Shown here in pieces: positions 1 through 8,795 of a stretch of 64,000 nucleotides of DNA. The notes under the pieces were generated by a model that was given only the letters and a program-made list of their open reading frames with translations, was not told where the DNA came from and did not search any database. The position numbers and the translations under genes were made by a program. The stretch's first letter is position 1. Every line of letters begins with the position of its first letter. The stretch is from Betaproteobacteria bacterium. GTDB taxonomy: Bacteria > Pseudomonadota > Gammaproteobacteria > Burkholderiales > Rhodocyclaceae. The stretch lies in contig JADIYD010000001.1 in assembly GCA_016705475.1 (NCBI GenBank), positions 248,001 to 312,000 of the forward strand. Direction: 5' to 3'.

Positions 1-1038
1 AGCGGTGCAGCGGAGGAAGAAGGGCTTGTCCCGGAGATTCTCGGTCAGGCGCCGGCGATGCAGGAGGTCTTCCGCGCCATTGGTCGATTGGCGCTGTCGC
101 ACGCGACGGTGCTGATTACCGGCGAGTCCGGTTCCGGCAAGGAGTTGGTGGCGCGCGCCCTGCATCGGCACAGTCCTCGTGCCGACAAACCGTTCATCGC
201 CATCAATACGGCGGCGATTCCCAAGGACTTGCTCGAATCGGAATTGTTCGGCCACGAGCGCGGCGCCTTCACCGGCGCCCAGGCTCAGCGACGCGGCCGT
301 TTTGAGCAGGCCGAAAGCGGCACCCTGTTTCTCGATGAAATCGGCGACATGCCGGCCGAGCTGCAGACCCGACTGCTGCGCGTCCTGTCGGATGGGCACT
401 TCTACCGTGTCGGCGGTCATTCGCCGATCAAGGCCAACGTGCGGGTCATCGCGGCGACGCACCAGAATCTCGACACGCGGGTCAAGGATGGCCTGTTCCG
501 CGAAGACTTGTTCCACCGCCTCAACGTCATCCGCGTCCGCCTGCCCGCCCTGCGTGAGCGGCGCGAAGACATTCCCTTGCTGGCTCGCCATTTCCTGCAG
601 AAGAGTGCACGGGAGCTGGGTGTCGAAACCAAGCGTCTGACCGAAGCCGCCTTGAAATACATGAGCGGTCTCGATTTTCAGGGCAACGTTCGCCAACTGG
701 AAAACCTCTGCCACTGGCTGACCGTCATGGCGCCCGGTCAGCAGGTTGATGTCAGCGACTTGCCTGGCGAGTTGCGCGAAGCGACGCCGGTCTCGCTGGC
801 CACCGACTGGGAAAGCGCGCTCGAAGGCGAGGCCGATCGCATGCTGGCGCGTGGCATTCCGGACATCCACGGCGTTTTGTCGCAGGTTTTCGAACGCATT
901 CTGATCGCCCGGGCCCTGGCTCATACCGGCGGCCGGCGGATCGAAGCCGCGCAGGCGCTTGGCATTGGACGTAACACGATCACCAGGAAGATCGCCGAAC
1001 TCGGCATCGATGGCGGCAAGGAGCACGCGGCGGAGTAA
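1..1038 (+). CDS. ntrC: Nitrogen regulation response regulator NtrC (5' end outside window)
   Basis: Sigma-54-dependent activator of nitrogen-assimilation promoters, normally phosphorylated by NtrB. The window opens inside the gene: the frame is open from base 1, and the N-terminal receiver domain lies upstream. Visible are the AAA+ domain with Walker A GESGSGKE (near base 120), the sigma-54 contact loop GAFTGA (near 265), Walker B LFLDEIGD (near 330), and a C-terminal Fis-type helix-turn-helix (EAAQALGIGRNTITRKIAEL). The HTH resembles NtrC more than other sigma-54 activators. birA starts 10 bases downstream. The family call is firm; the NtrC assignment rests on the HTH. Confidence 0.85.
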   Translation, partial: SGAAEEEGLVPEILGQAPAMQEVFRAIGRLALSHATVLITGESGSGKELVARALHRHSPRADKPFIAINTAAIPKDLLESELFGHERGAFTGAQAQRRGRFEQAESGTLFLDEIGDMPAELQTRLLRVLSDGHFYRVGGHSPIKANVRVIAATHQNLDTRVKDGLFREDLFHRLNVIRVRLPALRERREDIPLLARHFLQKSARELGVETKRLTEAALKYMSGLDFQGNVRQLENLCHWLTVMAPGQQVDVSDLPGELREATPVSLATDWESALEGEADRMLARGIPDIHGVLSQVFERILIARALAHTGGRRIEAAQALGIGRNTITRKIAELGIDGGKEHAAE

Positions 1039-1048
1039 AATCCGCGGC

Positions 1049-1839
1049 ATGGCACTGATCGATCCCGTTTTGTTGAAGATCCGGCTGGGCAATCAGGCCG
1101 GGCGCTTTGATGTCGACGCGCTGGACGAGTGCGACTCGACCAACAGTGAGCTAATGCGCCGGGCCGAACGCGGCACGCCGTCCGGCTCGGTCATCGTTGC
1201 CGACCGGCAGAGTGCCGGGCGCGGCCGGCGTGGGCGCAACTGGCTGTCGTCACCCGAATCCAGTTTGACCTTCTCGCTGCTCTGGCGCTTTCCCGGCAAC
1301 GCGTCCACCCTGAGCGGCTTGTCGCTGGCTGTCGGCGTCGCCCTCGCCCAGGCCATGGAAAACCTGGGCGCCAAGGGCGTTTGCCTGAAATGGCCGAACG
1401 ACGTGCTGCTGCGCGCCGGTGATGATTTCGCCAAGCTGGCCGGCATCCTGATCGAACCTCGTCTGACCGTCGCGGCACGCAGGCAATTATCGGCATCGGC
1501 CTCAATCTTGCGCCGCCGTCGGATGATCTGCCGCAGCCGGCGGCCGGTTTGAGTCAGGCCTGCCCTCTTCCGCTTGATCGCCACGACGTGCTGGCCGCCA
1601 TTCTCGGCCAGTTGGCGGCAGTCCTCGACGATTTCACGGTCAACCGGTTTTTGGGGCTGAAAATAAAATGGCAACGCTACCACGCCTGGCAGGATCAGGC
1701 CGTGCAAATCCTCGGCGACGGTGAAGATCCGAAGCGCGGCCGCTGTCTCGGCGTCGATGACGACGGCGCTCTGCTGCTCGAAACAGCGACCGGGATCGAG
1801 CGTATTTTTTCAGGCGATGTCAGCCTGCGCCGTGCATGA
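1049..1839 (+). pseudogene. birA: Biotin--[acetyl-CoA carboxylase] ligase BirA, broken by a one-base frameshift
   Basis: BirA joins biotin to the biotin carboxyl carrier protein through biotinyl-AMP. From ATG 1049 the first frame carries the substrate-binding motif GRGRRGRNW and KWPNDVLL, up to about GILIEPRLT. The reading then moves to another frame, which gives RRGTQAIIGIGLNLAPP and the C-terminal domain, ending at 1839. The shift lies at about 1466-1468 and fits one missing base. There is no N-terminal helix-turn-helix, so this is the ligase-only form. The stop overlaps the coaX start (ATGA). Because birA is essential, a sequencing error is more likely than a real pseudogene. A copy of the dispersed 30-base element lies in the C-terminal part (1635-1671). 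Confidence 0.85.
1635..1671 (+). repeat. Dispersed 30-base element, copy A (inside birA)
   Basis: Begins CACGGTCAACCGG, followed by T5, GGGGCTG and an AAAATAAAATGG tail. It is translated in sense as part of the BirA C-terminal region. It shares the 13-base head exactly with copies G and J. The central tract is T rather than A. Confidence 0.5.
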
Positions 1840-2552
1840 TCGTCTGCCTCGACAGCGGCAACAGCCGCATCAAATGGGGTGTGCATGATGGCAAGCAATG
1901 GCTTGCCCAGGGTGCCCTTGCGCACGCCGAGGTCAAGCAGTTGCAGCAACTGCTCAGCGACTGGCCGCATCCCGCCAAAGTCATGCTGGCCAACGTGGCT
2001 GGCGCCGAGGCTGGTGCTCGAATCCGCGAGCGGCTTGGAGCATGGCTCCCAGTCCTACAGGAGGCGCGCTCGGCGCACGTGCGTTGTGGCGTCACCAACC
2101 ACTATCTGAACCCCGAAAAACTGGGCGTCGACCGCTGGTGCGCGCTGATCGGCGCCCGTGGCCTGAGCCGGACGGCAGCCATCGTCGTCATGGCGGGAAC
2201 GGCGACGACCATCGACACCCTCGACGCCGACGGCAATTTCCTCGGCGGCATGATCCTGCCCGGCGGCGACCTGATGCGTCGCGCGCTGGCTGTCGATACA
2301 GCCGCGTTGCCCTTCGCCGATGGCCGCCACGCCGACTATCCGCGCTGCACGGACGACGCCATCGTGACCGGCTGCATCGAGGCGCAGGTCGGCGCCATTG
2401 AGCGGGCCTGGCAACGGCTCGGCAATATCGACAAGATTTGCCTGCTGTCCGGGGGCAATGCGGCCAGTCTCGCCCCGCATCTGGGCATCCGCTGGCGGGC
2501 CGTGAGCAATTTGCCGATGGAAGGTTTGCTCCGTCTGGCGCTCGACGCTTGA
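1836..2552 (+). CDS. coaX: Type III pantothenate kinase
   Basis: Catalyses the ATP-dependent phosphorylation of pantothenate, the first step of coenzyme A synthesis. The 238-residue protein begins with the ASKHA-type phosphate-binding motif DSGNSRIKWG. It carries PEKLGVDRW and the second nucleotide-binding segment MAGTATTIDTLDADG, all typical of CoaX rather than CoaA. The ATG overlaps the birA stop (ATGA), a common betaproteobacterial pairing that implies translational coupling. Length is normal for the family. With coaD and coaE elsewhere in the window, three steps of CoA synthesis are visible. Confidence 0.95.
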   Translation: MIVCLDSGNSRIKWGVHDGKQWLAQGALAHAEVKQLQQLLSDWPHPAKVMLANVAGAEAGARIRERLGAWLPVLQEARSAHVRCGVTNHYLNPEKLGVDRWCALIGARGLSRTAAIVVMAGTATTIDTLDADGNFLGGMILPGGDLMRRALAVDTAALPFADGRHADYPRCTDDAIVTGCIEAQVGAIERAWQRLGNIDKICLLSGGNAASLAPHLGIRWRAVSNLPMEGLLRLALDA

Positions 2553-2609
2553 ACAAACACCGGCGAGCGGTGACAATCCGCTGTCATTGCGCCACCTCCG
2601 GGAGATTCC

Positions 2610-3011
2610 ATGTTCGATCCGGTCATTAGCAGCCTGCCTGCCTTTGCAGGCTATTTCGCGACAGCCGTCGGGCTGCTTGCTGTCTTTCTCGTTCTCTACG
2701 TCTTCGTCACGCCTTACAACGAACTGGCCCTGATCCGCGAGGGTAATGTCGCCGCGGCGATCAGCCTGGCCGGCGCCATCGTCGGCTACGCCCTGCCGAT
2801 TGCGGTGTCGGTGGCGGCCAGCCATAACATCTACGTCATGATCGGCTGGGGTGTCGTCGCCTGCCTCGTTCAGCTCATGGCCTACATCGTCGCCCGCTTT
2901 GCGCTGCCGCAAATCAACCTGAACATCCCGCAAGGCAAGGTTGCCTCCGGCATCTTCCTCGCTTCGCTTTCCCTCGGCATCGGCATCCTCAACGCCGGCT
3001 GCATCGCCTGA
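2610..3011 (+). CDS. DUF350 family membrane protein (YjfL-like)
   Basis: A 133-residue integral membrane protein with four hydrophobic segments (about residues 8-32, 46-68, 72-95 and 108-130), as in the DUF350/YjfL family of unknown biochemistry. A GGGAG ribosome-binding site precedes the ATG. It heads a same-strand cluster with an SPFH protein, a double DUF4178 protein and a 47-residue membrane peptide. Such sets are known from membrane-associated clusters that often include a polyamine aminopropyltransferase. Here a membrane-anchored enzyme of that kind is encoded about 29 kb away. The link is inference. Confidence 0.85.
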   Translation: MFDPVISSLPAFAGYFATAVGLLAVFLVLYVFVTPYNELALIREGNVAAAISLAGAIVGYALPIAVSVAASHNIYVMIGWGVVACLVQLMAYIVARFALPQINLNIPQGKVASGIFLASLSLGIGILNAGCIA

Positions 3012-3030
3012 ACATTCAAGGAGAAAACTC

Positions 3031-4044
3031 ATGGCTCTGATGGACTTCATCAAGAAACAGTTTATCGACATCCTGCAATGGACCGAGGATGGCGACGGCA
3101 CGCTGGCCTGGCGCTTCCCGATGGCCGAGATGGAAATCCAGAATGGCGCCAGCCTGACGGTGCGCGATTCGCAGATGGCCTTGTTCGTCAACGAAGGCAC
3201 GGTGGCCGACGTTTTCGGCCCGGGCATGGTCAAGCTGACGACGCAGACGCTGCCGGTCCTGACCTACCTGAAAAACTGGGACAAGCTCTTCGAGTCCCCG
3301 TTCAAGTCCGACGTTTACTTCTTCTCGACGCGCACCCAGCTCGACCAGAAGTGGGGCACGCCGAACCCGATCACCATCCGCGACAAGGAATTCGGCGTCG
3401 TTCGCCTGCGCGCCTTCGGCATCTATTCGTACCACCTGACCGATCCGAAAACCTTCTATCAGAAAATTTCCGGCACGCGCGACATCTATACCCGCGAGGA
3501 ACTGGAAGGCCAGTTGCGCAACACCATGGTCGCTGGCCTGACTGACCTGTTCGGCGAATCCGGCGTGGCTTTCATCGACATGGCGGCCAACCAGGATGAG
3601 TTCGGCAAGGCGATGTTCGCCAAGGCGGCACCGATGTTCGCCGAGTTCGGTCTGGCGCTCGATTCGCTGGTCGTCCAGAACGTCTCGCTGCCCGAAGAAT
3701 TGCAGAAGATTCTCGACCAGAAGATCGGCATGAACATGATCGGCGACATGCAGCGCTTCACGCAGTATCAGGTCGCCAACAGTATTCCCGATGCGGCCAA
3801 GAACGAGGGCGGTCTGGCGGCGATGGGGGTTGGCCTGGGGGCTGGCGTCGGTTTCGGGCAGGTCATGGGTCAGGCGATGGGCGCTGCATTGCAGCCGGCG
3901 GCGGCTGCCCCGGCGGCCGCGCCGATGTCGGCTGACGACATCGTGGCGACACTAGAAAAGCTCCATGGGCTGGTCGAAAAAGGCATCCTGAGCCAAGCCG
4001 AGTTCGACGCCAAAAAAGCGGAATTGCTCAAAAAACTGAGTTGA
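3031..4044 (+). CDS. SPFH domain protein with C-terminal SHOCT-type helix (YdjI-like)
   Basis: A 337-residue protein. ATG 3031 is chosen because AAGGAGA lies 6 bases upstream; upstream ATGs in this frame fall inside the DUF350 gene. Residues about 25-250 form an SPFH/band-7 virion-core-like fold (FVNEGTVADVFGPGM, then repeated acidic strands). An Ala/Gly/Pro-rich linker follows (about 270-300). The C-terminus is a short SHOCT-like segment (LEKLHGLVEKGILSQAEFD). There is no transmembrane segment. It probably scaffolds a membrane complex with its DUF350 and DUF4178 neighbours. The last codons overlap a loose antisense copy of the dispersed element. Confidence 0.85.
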   Translation: MALMDFIKKQFIDILQWTEDGDGTLAWRFPMAEMEIQNGASLTVRDSQMALFVNEGTVADVFGPGMVKLTTQTLPVLTYLKNWDKLFESPFKSDVYFFSTRTQLDQKWGTPNPITIRDKEFGVVRLRAFGIYSYHLTDPKTFYQKISGTRDIYTREELEGQLRNTMVAGLTDLFGESGVAFIDMAANQDEFGKAMFAKAAPMFAEFGLALDSLVVQNVSLPEELQKILDQKIGMNMIGDMQRFTQYQVANSIPDAAKNEGGLAAMGVGLGAGVGFGQVMGQAMGAALQPAAAAPAAAPMSADDIVATLEKLHGLVEKGILSQAEFDAKKAELLKKLS

Positions 4045-4051
4045 CCGCAGC
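4020..4051 (-). repeat. Dispersed 30-base element, copy L (loose)
   Basis: On the minus strand it reads GCTGCGGTCAACTCAG, then T6, then GAGCAATTCCG, with the same spacing as the strict copies. It covers the 3' end and stop codon of the SPFH gene. It shares TTGACCGCAGCAA, read on the plus strand, with copy P read on the minus strand. Confidence 0.35.
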
Positions 4052-4054
4052 AAC

Positions 4055-5980
4055 GTGGCTGTAAGTGCCCACTGCCCTTCCTGCGGGGCGCCGGTTGTCT
4101 TCAAATCGGCGTCCTCGGTCTTTGCTGTCTGTGAATACTGCCAGAGCACGCTTGTTCGTCACGACCAGAATCTGGAAGACATCGGCAAGATGGCGGCGCT
4201 CGTCGAGGATCGTTCGCCGCTGCAGCTGGGCGCCGAGGGAAGCTACAAGGGCGTCCATTTTGCGCTGATCGGGCGCATCCAGATCAAGTACAGCCAGGGC
4301 ATCTGGAACGAATGGCATCTGCTGTTCGACGACATGCGGACCGGCTGGCTGTCCGAGGCGAGCGGTGAGTATGTGCTCACCTTCGCGCAGTTCGTGCCGG
4401 AGACCCTGCCGAAATTTGATGATCTGAAGATCGGTCAGCGCTTCGTGCTGGCCAGCCAGACGTGGACGGTCAGCAACATCGAAAACGCCGAGTGCGTGGC
4501 CGGCCAGGGCGAGTTGCCATTCAAGGTCGGTGCCGGCTATCCGGTTGCTGCGGTCGACCTCCGAAATCAGGCCAATTTCGCCACGCTCGACTATTCGGAA
4601 ACGCCGCCGCTGTTGTTCGTTGGCGAGGCAGTCGATTTCAAATCGCTGAAAATGGCCAACCTGCGCGACGGCATGGCTATCCCGACCAAGGCGGTCGAGG
4701 CTCGCGTTTTCCGCTGCCCGAGTTGTGGTTCGCCCATGGCCGCCCGCTCGAAGGAAATCCTGGCGGTGGGCTGCGCTTCCTGCGGGGCGGTGGTCGATGC
4801 GGCCGACGAGAGCTACAGGATTTTGTCGAAGTCGCTCGGCATGCGCGACGAGAAATATTCGCCACGCCTGCCGCTGGGCAGCAAGGGACGGCTTGAGGGC
4901 AAGCCGGTCGAGGTGATCGGCTTTCTCGTCAAGCGTTGCGTGGTCGACGGCCTGGCCTATAACTGGAGCGAGTACCTGCTGGCCGCCGAGCTTGGCACCT
5001 ACCGCTGGCTGACCGAATACAACGGTCACTGGAATGTCGTCGATGTGCTCTCCAAGCCGCCGGCTGGCGGCATCATCGAAGTCGACAGCGTTCGTCATGG
5101 TGGGCAGGTTTTCAAGCATTTCTCGACCACGCAGGCGGCAGAGGTCATTCAGGTGGCCGGTGAGTTCACGTGGCGGGTCCGGCGCGGCGAAACCAATCGC
5201 GTCGTGGACTACGTGGCGCCGCCGCTCATGCTGTCGAGCGAATCGACGGGCAACGACCTGACCTGGTCGCAGGGCAGCTATGTCGAGCCGCAGGTGATCG
5301 CCGAGGCTTTCGGGCTCAAAGCCGATTTGCCGAAGCCGACAGCGGTATTCGCCAACCAGCCGAATGCGTGGAGCGAGACTAACCGGCGGATATGGAGCCT
5401 GTTCTGGAAGCTGGCGCTGGCGGCCATTCTTGTTCAGGCTTTCTTTATCTTCGTTTCCAGTGGCAAGTTGTTGCTGCGTCAGGATTTCACTTTCGAACCG
5501 CTGCGCGGCGAAGAGGTGCAGACCCGTGAATTCGAGATCACGGGCCAGCCGCGCAAGATAGCGGTGCGGAACCAGACCTCGCTCGACAATAACTGGATCG
5601 GCCTCGACATGATGCTGGTCAACAAGGTAACCGGTGCAGCCTGGCCGGCGGCGCGCGAACTGTCCTTCTACAGCGGCTACGACGATGGCCACTGGACCGA
5701 AGGCAGCCGTGAGGACGAGGTGGTTTTCCTGAACATTCCGGCTGGCACCTACTACCTGACGCTGGACCCGGACATGGCATCGGACAAGCCGGTTGCGGTG
5801 CGTGACCAGCTGGAAGTTCACACGGCCGGCGCCGGCTGGTCCAACTTCGTGCTGGTGATGATCTTTCTGATCATCTTTCCGATCTTCACGTCCACGCGGC
5901 ATGCCGCCTTCGAGGCGCGGCGCTGGGCCGAAAGCGACCACGCGCCGGTGAGTAGCGACGATTCGGACGGAGACGACTGA
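4055..5980 (+). CDS. DUF4178 domain protein with two zinc ribbons and membrane anchors
   Basis: A 641-residue protein with GTG start at 4055, only 10 bases after the SPFH stop and with a weak ribosome-binding site. The N-terminus has a CPSC...CEYC zinc ribbon (residues 7-29), followed by a DUF4178 unit. A second ribbon (CPSC...CASC, about 218-240) is followed by a second DUF4178 unit. A transmembrane helix lies near 443-465, then a beta-rich region, then a second helix near 595-615 (VLVMIFLIIFPIF). The tail is acidic. Function is unknown. The tandem ribbon-DUF4178 layout suggests an internal duplication or fusion of two usually separate genes. Confidence 0.8.
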   Translation: MAVSAHCPSCGAPVVFKSASSVFAVCEYCQSTLVRHDQNLEDIGKMAALVEDRSPLQLGAEGSYKGVHFALIGRIQIKYSQGIWNEWHLLFDDMRTGWLSEASGEYVLTFAQFVPETLPKFDDLKIGQRFVLASQTWTVSNIENAECVAGQGELPFKVGAGYPVAAVDLRNQANFATLDYSETPPLLFVGEAVDFKSLKMANLRDGMAIPTKAVEARVFRCPSCGSPMAARSKEILAVGCASCGAVVDAADESYRILSKSLGMRDEKYSPRLPLGSKGRLEGKPVEVIGFLVKRCVVDGLAYNWSEYLLAAELGTYRWLTEYNGHWNVVDVLSKPPAGGIIEVDSVRHGGQVFKHFSTTQAAEVIQVAGEFTWRVRRGETNRVVDYVAPPLMLSSESTGNDLTWSQGSYVEPQVIAEAFGLKADLPKPTAVFANQPNAWSETNRRIWSLFWKLALAAILVQAFFIFVSSGKLLLRQDFTFEPLRGEEVQTREFEITGQPRKIAVRNQTSLDNNWIGLDMMLVNKVTGAAWPAARELSFYSGYDDGHWTEGSREDEVVFLNIPAGTYYLTLDPDMASDKPVAVRDQLEVHTAGAGWSNFVLVMIFLIIFPIFTSTRHAAFEARRWAESDHAPVSSDDSDGDD

Positions 5981-6123
5981 TGTTCGACAAACTCACCCTC
6001 GCCACCGGGGTCTTTGCCTTGCTGCTCTTTGCCTTCGCCCAGCAACAGGGCTGGAACCTGTTCGACAACGTGGCCAACCCGTCGCACGGTGGCTCCGGCA
6101 GCAGCCGGACGTATCACAAATAG
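5980..6123 (+). CDS. Small single-span membrane protein, 47 residues
   Basis: The ATG overlaps the DUF4178 stop (TGATG), giving a 47-residue protein. It has one hydrophobic helix (TGVFALLLFAFAQQQGW) and a polar Ser/Gly-rich tail ending RTYHK. I do not recognise it. Translational coupling makes a role with the DUF4178 protein likely. It ends 2 bases before the stop of the convergent glycine-rich gene. Confidence 0.6.
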   Translation: MFDKLTLATGVFALLLFAFAQQQGWNLFDNVANPSHGGSGSSRTYHK

Positions 6124-6124
6124 G

Positions 6125-6772
6125 CTAATCGCCGCCGCAACCGCCTCCACCACCGTCGCCGTCTGAACCGCTGGCATCCCCCGAGCAGCCACCACCGCTA
6201 CCGCAGCCGATGTGGCTGGCGCAATAGCCCGAACCTGCAGCGCCACCATTCGCGGCCAGGCAATCCAGCTGGTAGATGAAACCGCCGGCAATGCCCAGCG
6301 CCGCATCGATGGCGAACAGGCGGGGCAGGCGATCCGGCTTTTTCGGGTCGATCTTCTCGTGCGCGCAAGCCAGTCGCCAGGCGCGCTTGAGGCCGTCGCT
6401 GGCCTGCGTTGGCGTGCTCATCGCCTCGGCCGGCGTGTGGTGCAGAAAGCGGCCGAAGGCGTGACGGCAGAACTTGTCGTACTGGCGGGTGAACAGGATG
6501 AACTCATGCCAGGCATCGTCGACCGCCTGCGACGGCATGGACACCATGCGCCGGCCGGCCTTGCGACAAAACTGGAAGTAATCGTCGAGCGCAGCAAACA
6601 CCTCGTTGCGTTGCTCGGCCGTCAGCCCCGGGTGGCGGGCCGCCAGACGCTGGTCGAGAAATCGCTGGTAGGGAAAGGCGGCAATGTAGGCTTCACGCCG
6701 CGATCGGCTCCAGTTGCGCCAGAGCAGAACGGCTATGAGCGCCAGTAGCGCGATGACGATGATCTTGGCCAT
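6125..6772 (-). CDS. Glycine-rich domain-containing (GRDP-like) membrane protein
   Basis: A 215-residue protein. ATG 6772 sits 2 bases after the gabD stop. It has an N-terminal membrane helix (IIVIALLALIAVLLW). The central region carries the motif DDAWHEFILFTRQY followed by DKFC, characteristic of the GRDP-like family. The C-terminus is rich in Gly, Ser, Asp and Cys (GCGSGGGCSGD, ending GGGGGCGGD). Biochemical role is unknown. Its placement directly after gabD looks like a two-gene operon, though the functional link is unclear. Confidence 0.7.
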   Translation of the reverse strand: MAKIIVIALLALIAVLLWRNWSRSRREAYIAAFPYQRFLDQRLAARHPGLTAEQRNEVFAALDDYFQFCRKAGRRMVSMPSQAVDDAWHEFILFTRQYDKFCRHAFGRFLHHTPAEAMSTPTQASDGLKRAWRLACAHEKIDPKKPDRLPRLFAIDAALGIAGGFIYQLDCLAANGGAAGSGYCASHIGCGSGGGCSGDASGSDGDGGGGGCGGD

Positions 6773-6774
6773 GT

Positions 6775-8229
6775 TCAGGTATTGATGTCGAAGCAGAGGT
6801 ACTTGATTTCGAGGTAGTCCTCGATGCCGTATTTCGAGCCTTCGCGGCCGAGGCCGGATTGCTTGATGCCGCCGAAGGGCGCGACCTCGTTCGAAATCAG
6901 CCCGGTGTTGACACCAACCATGCCGTATTCGAGCGCCTCGCCGACGCGCCAGCAACGGCCGACATTGCGCGTGAAGAAATAGGCCGCCAGTCCGAACTCG
7001 GTGTCGTTGGCCATGGCGATGGCCTCGGCTTCGGTCTCGAAGCGGAAGAGCGGGGCAACCGGGCCGAAGGTTTCTTCGCGGGCCACCTTCATGGCTGTCG
7101 TTACATCCGCCAGCACGGTTGGCTGGAAGAAGTTGCCGCCGCGTTCGTGTCGCGTTCCGCCACACAGGATGCGGGCGCCCTTGCTCAGCGCATCGGCAAC
7201 GTGAGCCTCGACTTTTGCCAGTCCGGCAGCGTTGATGAGCGGCCCCTGTACCACGCCCGATTCGGTGCCGGCGCCCACCTTGAGGCCACGGGCTTTCTCG
7301 GCAAACTTGGCGGCAAACTCCTCGTAGATGCCGGCCTGCACGAGGAAACGGTTGGCGCACACGCAGGTCTGGCCGGTGTTCCGGTATTTTGCCGCCAAAG
7401 CGCCGTCGACCGCAGCATCGACGTCGGCGTCATCGAACACGATGAACGGGGCGTTGCCGCCCAGTTCGAGCGACAATTTCTTGATGGTCGGCGCGCATTG
7501 CGCCATGAGCAGGCGGCCGACGCCGGTTGAGCCGGTAAACGAGAGCTTGCGGACAATGGGGTTGGCGCACAGTTCGCCGCCGATTTCGATTGGCTCGCCG
7601 GTGACCACATTGAGCACGCCGGGCGGGAACCCCGCCTGCTCGGCCAGCGCAGCCAGCGCCAGCGCGCTGAGCGGCGTGGCTTCGGCCGGCTTGATGACGA
7701 CCGGGCAACCGGCAGCGAGCGCCGGCGCGACTTTGCGCGTGATCATGGCGAGCGGGAAGTTCCACGGCGTGATGGCGGCGCAGACGCCGATCGGCTGCTT
7801 GATAACGATCAGGCGCGTGTTCGACGCCGGGCTGGGGATGCTTTCGCCGTAGGTGCGTTTGCCCTCTTCGGCAAACCATTCGATGAACGAGGCGCCGTAG
7901 ATGACCTCGCCCTTGGCCTCGGCCAGCGGCTTGCCGCATTCGGCCGTAATGATCTGCGCCAGGTCGTCGGCGTTGTCCAGAATCAGCCGGTTCCAGGCCT
8001 GCAGCAACTGGGCGCGGCGCCGGGCGGTAAAAGCACGCCAGGCTGGCCAGGCTGCGTTGGCGGCGTCGATGGCCTGCCGGGCCTCGGCAGCGCCGCAGAG
8101 CGGCACCTCGCCGATCGTCTCGCCACTTGCCGGATTGATGACGGCAAAGGTCGTACCGTTCTCGGCTTCTTTCCAGTTTTGGCCAATTTTTCCGGTCGAC
8201 CGTAGCAGGTCCGGGTTTTTCAATTTCAT
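6775..8229 (-). CDS. gabD: Succinate-semialdehyde dehydrogenase (NADP+), GabD family
   Basis: Oxidises succinate semialdehyde to succinate at the end of the GABA shunt. The 484-residue length is normal. Visible are TPWNFP, the NADP-binding FTGSTGVGR, the catalytic glutamate in LELGGNAP, and the catalytic cysteine region GQTCVCANR with the second cysteine typical of GabD. Start ATG 8229. Residues about 10-20 (RSTGKIGQNW) are encoded by a copy of the dispersed element. A related semialdehyde substrate cannot be excluded. Confidence 0.9.
   Translation of the reverse strand: MKLKNPDLLRSTGKIGQNWKEAENGTTFAVINPASGETIGEVPLCGAAEARQAIDAANAAWPAWRAFTARRRAQLLQAWNRLILDNADDLAQIITAECGKPLAEAKGEVIYGASFIEWFAEEGKRTYGESIPSPASNTRLIVIKQPIGVCAAITPWNFPLAMITRKVAPALAAGCPVVIKPAEATPLSALALAALAEQAGFPPGVLNVVTGEPIEIGGELCANPIVRKLSFTGSTGVGRLLMAQCAPTIKKLSLELGGNAPFIVFDDADVDAAVDGALAAKYRNTGQTCVCANRFLVQAGIYEEFAAKFAEKARGLKVGAGTESGVVQGPLINAAGLAKVEAHVADALSKGARILCGGTRHERGGNFFQPTVLADVTTAMKVAREETFGPVAPLFRFETEAEAIAMANDTEFGLAAYFFTRNVGRCWRVGEALEYGMVGVNTGLISNEVAPFGGIKQSGLGREGSKYGIEDYLEIKYLCFDINT
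8171..8204 (-). repeat. Dispersed 30-base element, copy B (inside gabD)
   Basis: Minus strand reads ACGGTCGACCGG, then A5, TT, GGCCAAAAC and TGGAA. It is nearly identical to copy C in the mglA-like gene, yet the two are translated in different frames. It lies at the start of gabD, outside the catalytic core. Confidence 0.6.
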
Positions 8230-8292
8230 GGTCTTGAAAATTCCTGTAAAAACGGTAAGTTACGATTTGTTCCAAGAAAATACTGTAGCTTG

Positions 8293-8793
8293 ATGCGTGC
8301 TTCCGTCCTGATCCCGATCTTCCTGAGCGCCCTGTTGCTGGCCGCTTGCAGCGGCACGCCCAAGCGTCCCGGCGACGCTACGGAAACTATAGCGCAAGCC
8401 TCGCGCCCCGTGAGCGAGAAGGGCAATGAAGTGGTTTTCTACGCCATGGGCCTCATCGACACCGGTTACCGCTTCGGCGGCAAAAATCCCGAGGCGGGGC
8501 TCGATTGCAGCGGTATGGTCAGCTACATCTACGGCCGGGCTGCCGGGCTGAAGGTTCAGGGTAGCGCGGCTGACATGGCGCGGAGCGGCCGGGCGATCGA
8601 GCGTGCCGAATTGCGGCCGGGCGATCTGGTTTTCTTCAACACCCTCAATCGCTCGTTTTCGCACGTTGGCATATTCATCGGCGATGCACGGTTCATTCAC
8701 GCGCCATCGACGAACGGGCGGGTCCGCATCGACCGTCTCAGCGACAGTTATTACGCCTCGCGTTTTGAGGCCGCGAGAACCTACTTCGACTGA
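8293..8793 (+). CDS. NlpC/P60 family lipoprotein, probable peptidoglycan endopeptidase
   Basis: A 166-residue lipoprotein. The ATG at 8293 is preferred over the adjacent TTG. The signal peptide ends in lipobox LLAAC (Cys about 18). The NlpC/P60 triad is visible: catalytic Cys in DCSGMVSYIYG, His in SHVGIFIG, and a further His in FIHAPS. It probably cleaves peptide crosslinks of murein in the periplasm. It is divergent from gabD across a 63-base gap and convergent with the HDOD gene, whose stop is 2 bases away. Confidence 0.85.
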   Translation: MRASVLIPIFLSALLLAACSGTPKRPGDATETIAQASRPVSEKGNEVVFYAMGLIDTGYRFGGKNPEAGLDCSGMVSYIYGRAAGLKVQGSAADMARSGRAIERAELRPGDLVFFNTLNRSFSHVGIFIGDARFIHAPSTNGRVRIDRLSDSYYASRFEAARTYFD

Positions 8794-8795
8794 AC

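Noticed and set aside
2098..2138. Possible further copy of the dispersed element in coaX (minus strand GCGGTCGACGCCCAG, T5, CGGGG)
   Set aside because: It encodes PEKLGVDRW, which is conserved in CoaX generally, so the resemblance is explained by protein sequence.
4549..4583. Possible copy in the DUF4178 gene (GCGGTCGACCTCC, GAAATCA, GGCCAATTTCG)
   Set aside because: Head and tail fit, but the central A tract is short. Kept out of the feature list until a weight matrix can score it.
4028..5941. 637-residue open frame on the minus strand
   Set aside because: Lies entirely opposite the DUF4178 gene, which has clear zinc ribbons and membrane helices.
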